Shown here piece by piece: positions 9,485-18,052 of a stretch of DNA of 64,000 bases. The stretch is taken from contig NZ_FNNS01000010.1 in NCBI RefSeq assembly GCF_900106795.1, forward strand, positions 55,632-119,631, given 5' to 3'. The position numbers were made by a program, and so were the translations under genes. Within the stretch, counting starts at the first letter, position 1. Every line of letters begins with the position of its first letter. A model generated the notes under the pieces. The model was not told where the DNA came from and did not search any database. It saw only the letters and a program-made list of their open reading frames with translations. The DNA is from Aequorivita viscosa. Lineage in GTDB: Bacteria; Bacteroidota; Bacteroidia; Flavobacteriales; Flavobacteriaceae.

Positions 9485-10288
9485 TTATGCCAACTCTTTA
9501 TATCTGTCCATAGGCAGTGCTTTTTCAAGTAGAACCTTTATTTCGTCATTGTTTAATGGTTCGGCGTCGATTGTATATTCATCCAGTAGTTGCCATTTTT
9601 GAGGCATAATCGTTTTAAGGTCGTCGTTGGTAATCAATATAAGTCTGTCGTCATTTAGATTGATTGCCAAATAATCATATTTAGTAATGATCTGTCTTTT
9701 ATCAAGCCATAACGTGTTGACCGTTTTAGGTCCAGTTGGTGTGTCTATCTGCATATAATTGCCAGCCGGTCTTGGTATGTCATACTGAATATGTCTTATG
9801 GCCAGTTCCAACTGTTCTGTAGCATCATCTTCAAAAGATTCTATTTTGGAAATTAGATCTTTACCGATATATACTTGCCTATGCGGACCAAAGATTTCCA
9901 GCTCATTTACGTTGAGTGCCAATATCTTGGTCGTATTGTAATCAAATTCCATCATGGATGCCGTTTTTGATAGATCTATTATTTCTGGCGGTTTCAGGTG
10001 GTTATCGTCTTCATCCTGAAACGAGCATCCAAATTCTTCCCAAAGGGCTTCTGCCGCCCAGTTGGCCAATTGATAATCGTGATGGTTAGATAGGACCGTA
10101 GTGCGTATTTCAATTTTATCACCTTCATCGGTTACATCTATCCCGCGGGTCGATTCGTTTTCCAGCCATAAGTAAATGGTGTTTTCTCCCCGCTTTTCAT
10201 GGTTCACCCCATCCCATTTGGAAACATTCCTTAGAAAAATATTTGTATCGAACATCTTTTTTGGGATGGCATAATATAGTTTACTCAT
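9485..10288 (-). CDS. Hypothetical protein
   Basis: A 267-residue protein that I do not recognise. It has no signal peptide or membrane segment, is acidic and rich in aromatic residues, and appears to be an alpha/beta cytoplasmic protein. Its C-terminal third (PTGPKTVNTLWLDKRQII, then NDDRLILITNDDLKTIMP) looks like a regular strand-turn-strand domain. It is convergent with the potassium-channel gene, with about 70 bases between the stop codons. Codon use resembles the SNF2 and channel genes rather than the chromosome to the left, so the three could be one acquired block, but I have no functional evidence. Confidence 0.6.
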   Translation of the reverse strand: MSKLYYAIPKKMFDTNIFLRNVSKWDGVNHEKRGENTIYLWLENESTRGIDVTDEGDKIEIRTTVLSNHHDYQLANWAAEALWEEFGCSFQDEDDNHLKPPEIIDLSKTASMMEFDYNTTKILALNVNELEIFGPHRQVYIGKDLISKIESFEDDATEQLELAIRHIQYDIPRPAGNYMQIDTPTGPKTVNTLWLDKRQIITKYDYLAINLNDDRLILITNDDLKTIMPQKWQLLDEYTIDAEPLNNDEIKVLLEKALPMDRYKELA

Positions 10289-10559
10289 CGGTATTTTTGT
10301 TTAAGTATAATTATTTTCCTTAACTATCGTCTTGTCCAATATAACGTTGTTGTTTAAAAATTTGGGAAATAACGGATTGTTTTGTTTTCAAACAGCTAAA
10401 AACGGTTTTCCAGCTCGCTATTTTCTTATGGTTTAGGACTGAGCACGATATGCCGATGTAAGCCAAAGAAAATAGATTAACCCTAGGGTTTTTGCCATAG
10501 TGGCTATAAACCAGAGACGAAAGATATAAGCTTGCTTTTTTATAATGAACGTCTGGTGT

Positions 10560-11777
10560 TTATTCTATTGCCCGTTGGACGGCCTCTATAAATTTGTACC
10601 TGTCCCGTACGAGCTTTTTGGAACTGGCTTTGGGCCAAGCAGCTATTTGTGCAATTACAAGATTTTTGCTAGGATCTATATAAATCATCTGGCCGAAGAT
10701 ACCAACTGCTGCGTAACTTCCATCCTTAGAACGCCACCACAAATAACCGTAACCGCCTCCTTGTTCGTTGACTTCATATAAAATTGAGGTTGCATTTTTT
10801 AGCCATTCTTTCGAAATAATGTTATTAACGTTAGATTGGTTTTCGCGTAACATTAGAGTGCCTAAACGAGCAAAATCTCTTAGACTCGCCGAAAGGCCAC
10901 TCCCGCCAATATTTAGGTTACTGCATTCGTCGGCCAACCAATAGGCGCAATTTTCCATTCCAAAGGGTTTCCATATTTTTTCTGAAAGGTATTCCGCTAG
11001 GCTCTTACCTGTAGCTTTCTGTATTAATATTCCGACCAAATCTGTTTCTCCGGTACTGTAGTTCCAAGTAGTTCCAGGTTCGTGAGTAAATTTAAGTGGC
11101 TTCATATACGTTAAAATATGAGATTCAGTATTTTCGCACGGACTTAGATACATTTGTGCAACATCAGAATTGTGATCTACATAATCTTCATTCCATTCAA
11201 TACCGGAGGTCATGGTTAATAACTGTCGTACTGTAACTTCGCCGTAATCATATCCATTTAATTCAGAAATATATTTTTTTAGAGGATCATCTAAACTTTC
11301 AATATCGCCGTCCTTCAACGCAACACCTACTAACATTGAGGAAACTGATTTAGCCACAGAAAATGAAGTCCAAAGTGTTTCTTTATCAACTCCTTCAGCA
11401 TATTCTTCCAGCTTTATTCTATTGTCTTTTAAAACAATTATGCCTTTAACGCGATTATCGTTTATATAAGAAGCTAAAGTAGTTTCGTCTTCCCACTTTG
11501 GAGTGATGTTTTTACTTTCTTCGAATGAAACGATTTGACTTCCTGTTGAAACTAAAATGCTAGGAAAAATATCTTGCATAATAGGAAATCGGCGTTCTTT
11601 TTCTTCCTGAGACCAAAAGAGGAGACTTTCAAGCTTCTGTCCCATTGTTTCCCCGGGAATATCTGCTATTTCCTTCTTTACATCTTCAGTTTCTATTCTT
11701 TGACAATCTTGAGCAGTTAGTGTCAATGTTCCCAGAATGAATAGCATTATGAGAAATAGGTGGTTTTTAATAATCAT
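10560..11777 (-). CDS. Secreted serine hydrolase, beta-lactamase class C / penicillin-binding fold
   Basis: A signal peptide (about residues 1-22) precedes a serine beta-lactamase-like domain. The active-site motif S-V-A-K (140-143) and the Y-S-T triad at 240-242 (YxN position) are visible; the third motif is probably the SKDG stretch near the end. The 405 residues fit the beta-lactamase family (esterases, D-aminopeptidases, AmpC-like enzymes), exported to the periplasm. The family is functionally diverse, so resistance should not be assumed. Before the island inserted, this gene would have been the immediate downstream neighbour of mnmE, about 65 bases from its stop codon. Confidence 0.8.
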   Translation of the reverse strand: MIIKNHLFLIMLFILGTLTLTAQDCQRIETEDVKKEIADIPGETMGQKLESLLFWSQEEKERRFPIMQDIFPSILVSTGSQIVSFEESKNITPKWEDETTLASYINDNRVKGIIVLKDNRIKLEEYAEGVDKETLWTSFSVAKSVSSMLVGVALKDGDIESLDDPLKKYISELNGYDYGEVTVRQLLTMTSGIEWNEDYVDHNSDVAQMYLSPCENTESHILTYMKPLKFTHEPGTTWNYSTGETDLVGILIQKATGKSLAEYLSEKIWKPFGMENCAYWLADECSNLNIGGSGLSASLRDFARLGTLMLRENQSNVNNIISKEWLKNATSILYEVNEQGGGYGYLWWRSKDGSYAAVGIFGQMIYIDPSKNLVIAQIAAWPKASSKKLVRDRYKFIEAVQRAIE

Positions 11778-11842
11778 GCAGTTTGTGAGGTTTATAATAA
11801 TTGGAAAGGAATTGCGTGAATTTCAATGTACAATACTTGGTG

Positions 11843-11860
11843 CTACTTCCCGATGCAAAA
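11843..11860 (-). mobile_element. Left attachment site (attL) of the genomic island; displaced mnmE 3' end
   Basis: Read on the minus strand, these bases encode Phe-Cys-Ile-Gly-Lys (first base of the TTT codon just outside) and then TAG, the conserved C-terminus of MnmE. Positions 11844-11860 match 50052-50068 at the true mnmE end in 16 of 17 bases; the only difference is a third-position change (GGG against GGA for Gly). This is what integration into the 3' end of a coding gene leaves behind. Confidence 0.8.
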
Positions 11861-11885
11861 TGTAATGTATGTCTGATTATCAGTT

Positions 11886-11941
11886 AATTAGCTATCAATA
11901 GATACAAATAAGCAACAAGAAGTGTTGAATTATAGCTAATT
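11886..11941. repeat. Nested inverted repeats beside attL
   Basis: The outer arms AATTAGCTAT (11886-11895) and ATAGCTAATT (11932-11941) enclose a second inverted repeat, CAACA-AGAAG-TGTTG (11913-11927). The position 25-80 bases inside attL suits binding of integrase or accessory factors. The CAACA/TGTTG half-site recurs in the integrase control region at the other end of the island. Confidence 0.5.
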
Positions 11942-11978
11942 AAAGACTAAAGATAAGAAAATCGGGAGGTGTAAAGAT

Positions 11979-12009
11979 AAAAAAACCGCCCCCAAATGAG
12001 GACGGTTTT
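11979..12009 (-). terminator. Terminator after DUF6266 gene
   Basis: On the minus strand, AAAACCGTCC pairs imperfectly with GGGGCGGTTTT around a short loop and is followed by a run of T. It lies 20-50 bases after the stop codon of the DUF6266 gene. Confidence 0.75.
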
Positions 12010-12030
12010 CCAAGAAAACGTCAATCGCTT

Positions 12031-12672
12031 TTACGCAACTGTTACAGAACCTAAATAAGCGTTATTGGACACTTTAGAACCATCTTCGGAAATAAACCCT
12101 AAGAACACCTCCACATCTTCGCCGGTATATTCAGGTGGTACTGAAATACTTTCTGTTCCGGCTGACCTTGTTGGTCCAGCGGTGGTAAATACTACTTCTC
12201 CTCTTGTCCCGTTATAGAGCAAAATCAAAGTTTTGTCTGTTACCATTGCACTTCCACTGCCTGAATTGTCAGTCCAGTTAATGTCAACCGTTGATGCGAC
12301 TGTGGAAGCCGCGGCACCGCCAACTACTCCGGTTAGATTACCACGGGTTACCAAAGCGTTTCCATAGTCAATGGAATAGTTAGGATAGGATCCTGTTACT
12401 CCATTGTACAAGTTGTAAGACATTGCAGCATTGAATTGGGTCATCTTGTTTGCATACAATTTGAAACCAACCCGTAGGAAGTCTGTCATAGGTTGCAGGA
12501 AACGAAGCACGGTTGAAAACTTTGAGCGCTGGTCAACTTGTCCTTCGGTTTTGGGGTTCGCTACGCTGGAAGGTTTGATTCGTAGGTAATCGATGCCCTT
12601 CCAGGTCCCACCGATTACATTCCCGATTTTTCCGGATACACCGCCGAGAATACCTTGATTGATGATTGCCAT
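12031..12672 (-). CDS. DUF6266 family protein
   Basis: A 213-residue protein whose N-terminus (INQGILGGVSGKIGNVIGG, then YLRIKPSSVANPKTEGQ) matches the DUF6266 family found in Bacteroidetes, often as island or prophage cargo. The rest is glycine-, serine- and threonine-rich with regular beta segments (VDINWTDNSGSGSA, FLGFISEDGSKVSNNAYLG) and looks like a beta-sandwich. No classical signal peptide is present. The function is unknown; a structural or surface role is only a guess. It is monocistronic with a strong terminator and is the first gene inside attL. Confidence 0.75.
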   Translation of the reverse strand: MAIINQGILGGVSGKIGNVIGGTWKGIDYLRIKPSSVANPKTEGQVDQRSKFSTVLRFLQPMTDFLRVGFKLYANKMTQFNAAMSYNLYNGVTGSYPNYSIDYGNALVTRGNLTGVVGGAAASTVASTVDINWTDNSGSGSAMVTDKTLILLYNGTRGEVVFTTAGPTRSAGTESISVPPEYTGEDVEVFLGFISEDGSKVSNNAYLGSVTVA

Positions 12673-13334
12673 AATTTATATGTATTTATGGGTTAAACAA
12701 ATGTTCGGACTTGGCACGGACTTGACTCGGCTTTTGCCCTTTCATTCAAAATTACTTCAATATATATGCTATGATTCGGGCAAGGGAATTGTTGCTTCTA
12801 TTTGCTTTTGTTTGCCTTGTGGAATTTGATTTTTTGTCAGGTACCGGGTTCAGGATGTGAATGATTGGCTAAATAGTTTCTACAAGATAATCTGTCTCCC
12901 GGAAGTCAATCCCTTATTGTGGATAAAAAAAAGGGGGTTGGAATAAGTGTCAACCGGCCGATGAGGTCTGATTTGAAACGTTTTCCTACAGTGAGCTATT
13001 AAAACCTTGCCTTCCGCGATTGCTCACTTCAATATTAATTTTCAAAGATGTTCGCAAATTCAACAGCCATCCATTTCCCATATTTTTTTTCAAAAGAGAA
13101 AAGAAAAAAGGAAAAAAAATAAAAGAGAAAGCTTTTAATAAGGCGGGTCTGGGAGGGTTGTCAAGGTTTTTGGAAAAAATACTACCCGGAGGGTGGAGAT
13201 TTTTTGCAAAACCCGTAGGGCTTGACCTTTACAATCCTTTTGTGCGGCTTGCTGGTGCGGACCCGCCTATCTTCGCTTTTCTCTTTTAATTTTCACTTGA
13301 AAAAACATTGCACTAATTTTCTTTGAAAATCGGG
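12673..13334. other. Intergenic region inside the island, with one copy of a 32-base repeat
   Basis: About 660 bases without a credible gene. The left part is ordinary sequence. At 13100-13270 it becomes purine-rich and then GC-rich, and holds one copy of a repeat of the form AATACTACCCG-N-GGGTGGAGATTTTTT (13175-13206), of which a second copy lies at 13922-13957. The open frame here has low-complexity, unlikely protein content. Confidence 0.5.
13175..13206 (+). repeat. TACCC/GGGTGGAGATTTTTT repeat, copy 1
   Basis: The block AAAAAATACTACCCG-GA-GGGTGGAG plus a T run is shared with 13922-13957. The inner CTACCC/GGGTGG is an imperfect inverted repeat, and the following T run makes it terminator-like on the plus strand. 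Both copies are followed by GC-rich sequence of the form GCnnACCCGC...TTTGCTTTT. Confidence 0.55.
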
Positions 13335-13625
13335 TTAATGTCGCAGTTCATTTGCTTTTAATTGTGCGATTAACTCTTTTTTGTTGTAATACCGTCTGTT
13401 GCCCAAACCGTAACATTTAATTTTTCCTTTGTTAGTCCATTGCCAAAGGGTTGAGGAATTGATTTTTAGAAAATCAGCTGCTTCTGTTCTGGTCAGAAAG
13501 ACGTCCACTTGGCCGGAATGTAAATCATCTAAATAATGTTTGATTTTTTGCAGCAATTTTTCTGCTACAATATCTGTTAACTCGTCAACGTATACTTCTG
13601 TAATTTCGATTGTTCGCGCTACCAT
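13335..13625 (-). CDS. Helix-turn-helix (excisionase/MerR-type HTH_17) DNA-binding protein
   Basis: A 96-residue protein with an N-terminal helix (about 1-45) and a C-terminal HTH_17 domain: LTRTEAADFLKINSSTLWQWTNKGKIKCYG followed by GNRRYYNKKEL (about 44-88). This form is typical of small DNA-binding proteins that act as excisionases or regulators on Bacteroidetes mobile elements. It is related to, but distinct from, the three HTH proteins at the right end of the island. It stands alone, surrounded by repeat-rich noncoding DNA, so it may be a remnant of a separate element nested in the island. Confidence 0.75.
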   Translation of the reverse strand: MVARTIEITEVYVDELTDIVAEKLLQKIKHYLDDLHSGQVDVFLTRTEAADFLKINSSTLWQWTNKGKIKCYGLGNRRYYNKKELIAQLKANELRH

Positions 13626-13671
13626 TTCTTCTGAATTAAGGTTTCTTAAATGTAAATTTTCCTGTTACGAG

Positions 13672-13701
13672 AAAAAAAAGAACTCCCTAAAAAGGGAGCT
13701 C
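13672..13701 (-). terminator. Strong terminator without an obvious upstream gene
   Basis: Read leftwards: GAGCTCCCT, a short loop of T, AGGGAGTTC and then eight T. It is an excellent intrinsic terminator for a minus-strand transcript, yet no credible coding gene lies just upstream (13702-15498). It may mark the 3' end of a noncoding RNA, or be left over from a lost gene. Confidence 0.7.
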
Positions 13702-13921
13702 TGACAATGAAAGCTCTAGCCAAAAGAGCCGAACGGTATAATCTACAACACCGCAACGAACCACGCCCGCAAAGAAAGGACGACCTGACAACCGAACGCC
13801 CGCCAACAACCAACGGCTGCCACAACGGACTGAAAACAATGATTTGTACATAAATGAAAGATTTAAATTAAACAAAATGCCGCACCACAGGATCGGTGCG
13901 ATTGACGCAAGGGCTGTGGAC

Positions 13922-13957
13922 AAAAAATACTACCCGATAGGGTGGAGATTTTTTTTC
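13922..13957 (+). repeat. TACCC/GGGTGGAGATTTTTT repeat, copy 2
   Basis: Second copy of the block at 13175-13206, here AAAAAATACTACCCG-ATA-GGGTGG and a longer T run. The flank again turns GC-rich (GGCGAAGCGAACCC) and ends in TTTGCTTTTT. Confidence 0.55.
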
Positions 13958-14650
13958 CAACAGGCGAAGCGAACCCTTGCGGCTCTCGCATCCGCACGCC
14001 TGTACCTTTGCTTTTTGTTTGAGTTAATTCTTCTTCCGAAATTCTATTCGGTGGATTAATTGAAGTATTTTAATCCTAAAGAGTTAAGATATTTGTGCCA
14101 TTATAAAACACATAAAAACGATGAAGGCCACTATCAATATTTTGACCTATAACGGACTGTCGGTATCAGTTTTATAAACACCTTCTTCATCCTTTGGGAA
14201 AAGTAAATAGTAGAAATCTTCAAATAGACTTTTCATCGGTTACTAAATTACTAAAAATATGGAAACGTAAATGTGCGCAAACGCAGGTAAACTAGCGTAG
14301 CTATAGTGGAAGCACGCAATGGAGAGTAATGGAATGGAGTGCTGGAACTATAAAGCGAGCCGCCTGCGAGCGGAGCAAGGGTGGTGGCTGCAGAAGCCCG
14401 AGGAAGGAGGGCGGCAGACGCCTACCGTTTACGGCAGGGCTGGCGCGATTTTTTGCTTCAGCGGCGGAAAAGGCAAGTGTGGCGTTTGAACGAAACGAAG
14501 CGGTGCCGGAGCCGTAATGGAGCAATGCCTAAAGAGTTACAATTTTGATGAGTGTTTTGTTTCGTTTATTAAGTTAAAAGTTAATTGAAGTAGACATTGG
14601 GGCATTGCGAAATGGAGGTACGAAGGCTCGCGCAGTGTAGTGAAATAGCC

Positions 14651-14733
14651 ACTCTTGTGTGCGTTGCTGAAAGTGGGTGATTGTAGAGAGAGAGGCACGA
14701 ACGAACGAAAAGAACCTACTGAAAGCAAATGGC
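14651..14733 (+). repeat. Island GC-rich repeat, diverged copy A
   Basis: Contains GCGTTGCTGAAAGTGGG, GATTGTAGAGAG and GGCACGAACGAACGAAAAG, the same order as copies B (15135-15226) and C (30090-30181), but with several substitutions and a one-base deletion near its start. Confidence 0.75.
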
Positions 14734-15134
14734 GGATTGCAAAAAACGTGACAGCCCGATCAGCCCGCAGCGACCCGCAGGCTCGCACAATTAACAAGTG
14801 GCGGCAGACCCCCAATTAAAAAAGTGGTGAGCGGAGCGAACACCTTATCGGGGTTTGGGGGGATGGAGTAGCCACGGGTGAGGAAGGAGAGTAGCGTGTG
14901 AAGCAAAACAAGTGAACGGCAGGTGGCGAGCACCCACTGGAGCGCAAGGCACCTGGTAAGTGAACGGTATATGCAAGGGCGACCGCAGGGAGTTCATTTT
15001 ACCCTTGCAGATATGTTTTTGCGGAACAAAGCGGAACGACTGACGAACACCGCTTTACCTGCGTTGGGATGTGCGTGGGGAAAAGCAAGGGTGCGACTGA
15101 TTGAGGTGGAGAGTAACGGAACCGATTGAAGGAG

Positions 15135-15226
15135 TACTCTTGCTGCGCGTTGCTGGAAGTGGGTGATTGTAGAGAGTGAGGCACGAACGAACGTAAAGAA
15201 CCGACTGGAAGCAAATGGCTGTGCGG
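15135..15226 (+). repeat. Island GC-rich repeat, copy B (left border of metal block)
   Basis: 92 bases that match 30090-30181 with only three substitutions, in the same orientation. The two copies bracket the whole metal-resistance gene block. Confidence 0.85.
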
Positions 15227-15498
15227 TGGGTTTTTTTCCTTAAATTGGAATCATCTAATTCCGCTATAGAAGGAATAAGGTTAGCTTTAGTGGTGAGGAA
15301 ATTAGGGTCAGTATATTAAGCACAATAATACAATATGATTAGTGATGTTAAAACCAAACTGGAAGTTCAACCAATGGTTCAATAATTAATGATAATGCAA
15401 TTAATGGTTCATAAGAAAAAGCAGAAACGGCAATGGCTAATGAAATAGGTGAATTTCTTGCCGTAGTAGTTAATGTCAGGCTTACCCTGTCTGAATAG

Positions 15499-15687
15499 CT
15501 AAACTTTAGGGATTTGCCTGAGGATTTGACCAATAATAAATATCACAATGAAAAATATCAGTAGAGGAATGAGCAATTTATAAATGACATCTGGGTTGTC
15601 TATTAAGTTTTTGATGCGAACATAGCAACAACCGCTAGAGCAAGGAACATTTTTTTCGTTCGAGAAAAACAATCTTTTTGAAGCCAA
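15499..15687 (-). CDS. Possible small membrane protein
   Basis: A 62-residue frame starting 17 bases after the stop of the broken P1B-2 ATPase gene on the same strand. It has a cysteine-rich N-terminal part (VPCSSGCC) and one strong C-terminal membrane helix (about 37-58). Small Cys-containing membrane peptides occur in metal operons, which is the only contextual support. No recognisable ribosome-binding site or family was seen. It may be chance. Confidence 0.35.
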   Translation of the reverse strand: MASKRLFFSNEKNVPCSSGCCYVRIKNLIDNPDVIYKLLIPLLIFFIVIFIIGQILRQIPKV

Positions 15688-15703
15688 GATAAGTATGCGG
15701 ATG

Positions 15704-17609
15704 TTATAAATCCTTCCGTTGTATTCTCACAGCATTCAATATAGCCAAAAGAGCTACACCCACATCTGCGATAACGGCTTCCCATAAAGTAGCAACACCG
15801 CCTGCACCTAATGCAAGTACTATAATTTTGACTGTCATAGCGAGAATGATATTTTGCCAGACAATGTTTTTGGTGATTTTACCCGCCTTTATTGCTGCAA
15901 CGATCTTTGACGGCTGGTCGTTTTGAATAACTACATCTGCTGTTTCGATGGTGGCATCACTACCGAGACCGCCCATTGCAATACCAACATCGGCGAGGGC
16001 AATAACCGGAGCATCGTTAACACCATCGCCTACAAAGGCCAATTTTACTCCTTCTTTTTTAAGAGCCTCCACTTTCTCCACTTTTTCGTCCGGAAGCAGT
16101 CCACCATAAGCTTCATCAATTCCCAAAACTTTTGCCACCTGATCTACCACTGTTTGTTTATCACCAGATAACATTACGGTTTTTATGTTTAGACGGTGCA
16201 TTTCCTTGATGGCCTGATATGCATCTTCCTTTATTTCATCGGCAATAGTGATATAACCGGCGTACTTATTATCAATGGACAATACCACTATGGTATCTAC
16301 AATCTGTTCGACTTCGGCAGGATAAGCTATGTCATATTTCTTTAAAAGTTTAAGGTTTCCAGCCAATACTTCCTTATTACCAACGATGCCTTTCAAGCCG
16401 TGTCCTGCTATTTCTTCAATGTTTGAAGTTTGTAGGCCTTGGTGTTTATTATCGGCATAATCCGTTACAGCTATGGCTATGGGATGGGTCGAGTTCTTTT
16501 CCAAAGCTGCTGCTACTTTGATCAGTTCTTCTTTTTCAATTCCTTCGGATACTACTTGCTGAACTTTAAAGACCCCTTTGGTCAAGGTGCCTGTTTTGTC
16601 CATCACCACTGTTTTTACTTGGGTCATAACATCCAAATAGTTTCCGCCTTTGAACAGGATTCCATTTCGGGAAGCAAGGCCGATACCTCCAAAGTAGCCC
16701 AGAGGTATGGAAACAACCAATGCACAGGGACAACTGATCACCAAGAATACCAAGGCACGATAAAACCATTCCCGAAACACATAATCATCCACAAAAAATA
16801 TTGGGGTTACACAAAGTGCCAGTGCAAGGAAAAATACGATTGGGGTATATACTTTGGCAAAACGGGATATGAAGAGTTGGGTCTGTGATTTACGTGCGGT
16901 GGCATCCTGTACCATTTCCAAGATTTTGCTGAGTTTACTATCCCTAAACAGGGCGGTTACCTTTACTTCTGCAAGTGTATTTTGATTGATCATCCCGGCC
17001 AGTACCTGTTCACCTTTATATTTGGTATCTGGTTTGCTCTCCCCTGTTAATGCCGCAGTGTTGAAAGAGGCTTTTTCAGAAATGAGATCACCATCCAAGG
17101 CAACCTTTTCACCAGGTTTCACTTGTATCTTTTCTCCTATTTCTACTTCTGAAGGATGTATAACCTGTGATTTTCCGTTTCTTAGAACGATAACTTCATC
17201 AGGCCTTATATCAAGCAAGGCTTTAATGCTTCTTTTGGCGCGCTTAACTGCCGAGTCCTGAAACCATTCGCCTATTTGGTAAAATACCATTACGGCAACA
17301 CCTTACTTCATATTCTCCAATGATGAATGCGCCGATTGTTGCCACACTCATCAATACAAATTCATTGAAGAAATCGCCTCTTTTTGACTTTCGCCAAGCG
17401 AGATCTAAAACTTTTCTTCCGGCGAGAAGATAAGCAATGAGGTTAATTGCCAATAAAGGTATAGTGGGTATGTCGAGGTTAAACCCATATTCCAATGTTA
17501 ACAGTATAACCAAAATCAGCAAGGCAAGCAGAAGGTCCCAGTGGGTTTTCCAGCCTGTTTTTTCTTTATTAACTTTTGGGCTTAAGGGCCGGGATGTAGC
17601 TGCTTTCAT
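15704..17609 (-). pseudogene. P1B-2 type heavy-metal ATPase (CadA/ZntA-like), split by a frameshift
   Basis: Two minus-strand frames together encode one Zn2+/Cd2+/Pb2+ efflux ATPase of about 635 residues without an N-terminal metal-binding domain. The first (17244-17609) gives the first membrane helices and reaches IGEYE; the second (from about 17300 to 15704) resumes at GVAVMVFYQIGEWFQ. An extra base at 17306 breaks the frame: removing it gives GAA-GAA-GGT-GTT-GCC, the usual EEGVA. The second part has TGES, the CPC metal site (FLVISCPCALVVS, near 16730), DKTGTLTKG and GDGVNDAP. MTVK and DVGVALLA in the last helices are typical of P1B-2. It is the distal gene of the metal block. It could be a sequencing error. 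Confidence 0.85.
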
Positions 17610-17668
17610 TTTATTAAAATTTTCTTTAAAGATACTTTAAAAGGTTATGCACAGGAATTGCATTTGCA

Positions 17669-17878
17669 TCAGCATTCATCTTTTCTTGTTAACTGGATAG
17701 GAGGACAGGGCAAAGAACCATAAGAACAGTAAACGCAACAGTCACCTTCTTTTGGTTTTAGAACAGTTTTACACTTCTCACATTCATAAAAGAATTGACA
17801 GGAATTTGTTGGCATATCTTCTACTTTTTTGTGTCCGCAGTTTGGACAGGTAATTTCTGATTTTAATATAGCTTCCAT
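17669..17878 (-). CDS. GDCCVxC-motif small zinc-ribbon-like protein
   Basis: A 69-residue protein with three CxxC-type pairs: TCPNCGHKK, YECEKCKTVL and EGDCCVYCSYGS, ending in CPPIQ. The GDCCVxC signature defines a small conserved family commonly next to mercury or other heavy-metal resistance genes. The cysteine pattern suggests metal binding in the cytoplasm, as a chaperone or sensor. It precedes the broken P1B-2 ATPase on the same strand, about 60 bases upstream, and is likely co-transcribed. Confidence 0.85.
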   Translation of the reverse strand: MEAILKSEITCPNCGHKKVEDMPTNSCQFFYECEKCKTVLKPKEGDCCVYCSYGSLPCPPIQLTRKDEC

Positions 17879-17929
17879 TGATTTTTATTTTTTCTTGTTA
17901 CCTTGTAATTTGTTGCATTAATTGCTTCC

Positions 17930-18043
17930 TCAATTTTCACCTTCATTCGTTTTAGTATCGTCAAACTCAATGATCGCGTTACCATTTTCGTAAGGATTTA
18001 GGTTATCCAGTTCGGTTTTAAAATCTTCAAACATCCAGTCCAT
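17930..18043 (-). CDS. Possible acidic 37-residue peptide
   Basis: A short frame starts with MDWMFEDFKTELDNLNP, runs through YENGNAIIEFDDTK and ends in NEGEN. It fills the gap between the APC permease stop and the GDCCVxC gene on the same strand, 9 bases after the permease stop codon. It is very acidic and has orderly codons, so it may be real, but I know no family for it. Confidence 0.4.
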   Translation of the reverse strand: MDWMFEDFKTELDNLNPYENGNAIIEFDDTKTNEGEN

Positions 18044-18052
18044 AACATTAGA

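Larger units (their letters stand above)
13626..15498. other. Long noncoding, repeat-rich and partly GC-rich region
   Basis: Nearly 1.9 kb with no frame that looks like a real protein. The open frames present are Arg/Ala/Ser-rich by-products of GC-rich DNA. It contains an orphan minus-strand terminator, the second TACCC repeat, and two copies of a GC-rich repeat (14651-14733 and 15135-15226) whose third copy lies at 30090-30181. Phrases such as GAGCGGAGCGAA and GAACGAACG recur. I think it is debris of a conjugative or mobilisable element, possibly including a former transfer region, but this is inference. Confidence 0.5.

Noticed and set aside
10560..11777. Antibiotic-resistance beta-lactamase
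   Set aside because: Only the general serine-hydrolase motifs are present, and this family is mostly esterases and peptidases; there is no resistance context.
13020..13289. Open frame of 89 codons on the plus strand
   Set aside because: It is Lys/Phe-rich in a purine run and then GC-rich repeat sequence; the protein shows no domain character and the frame overlaps the TACCC repeat.
14301..15214. Several 60-90 codon frames on both strands
   Set aside because: They are artefacts of GC-rich DNA with few stop codons, rich in Arg, Ser and Ala, overlapping each other and the repeat copies.
15348..15533. 61-codon minus-strand frame overlapping the small membrane-protein frame
   Set aside because: Repetitive Ser/Leu/Ile content, no start signal and overlap with a slightly better frame; not a convincing gene.
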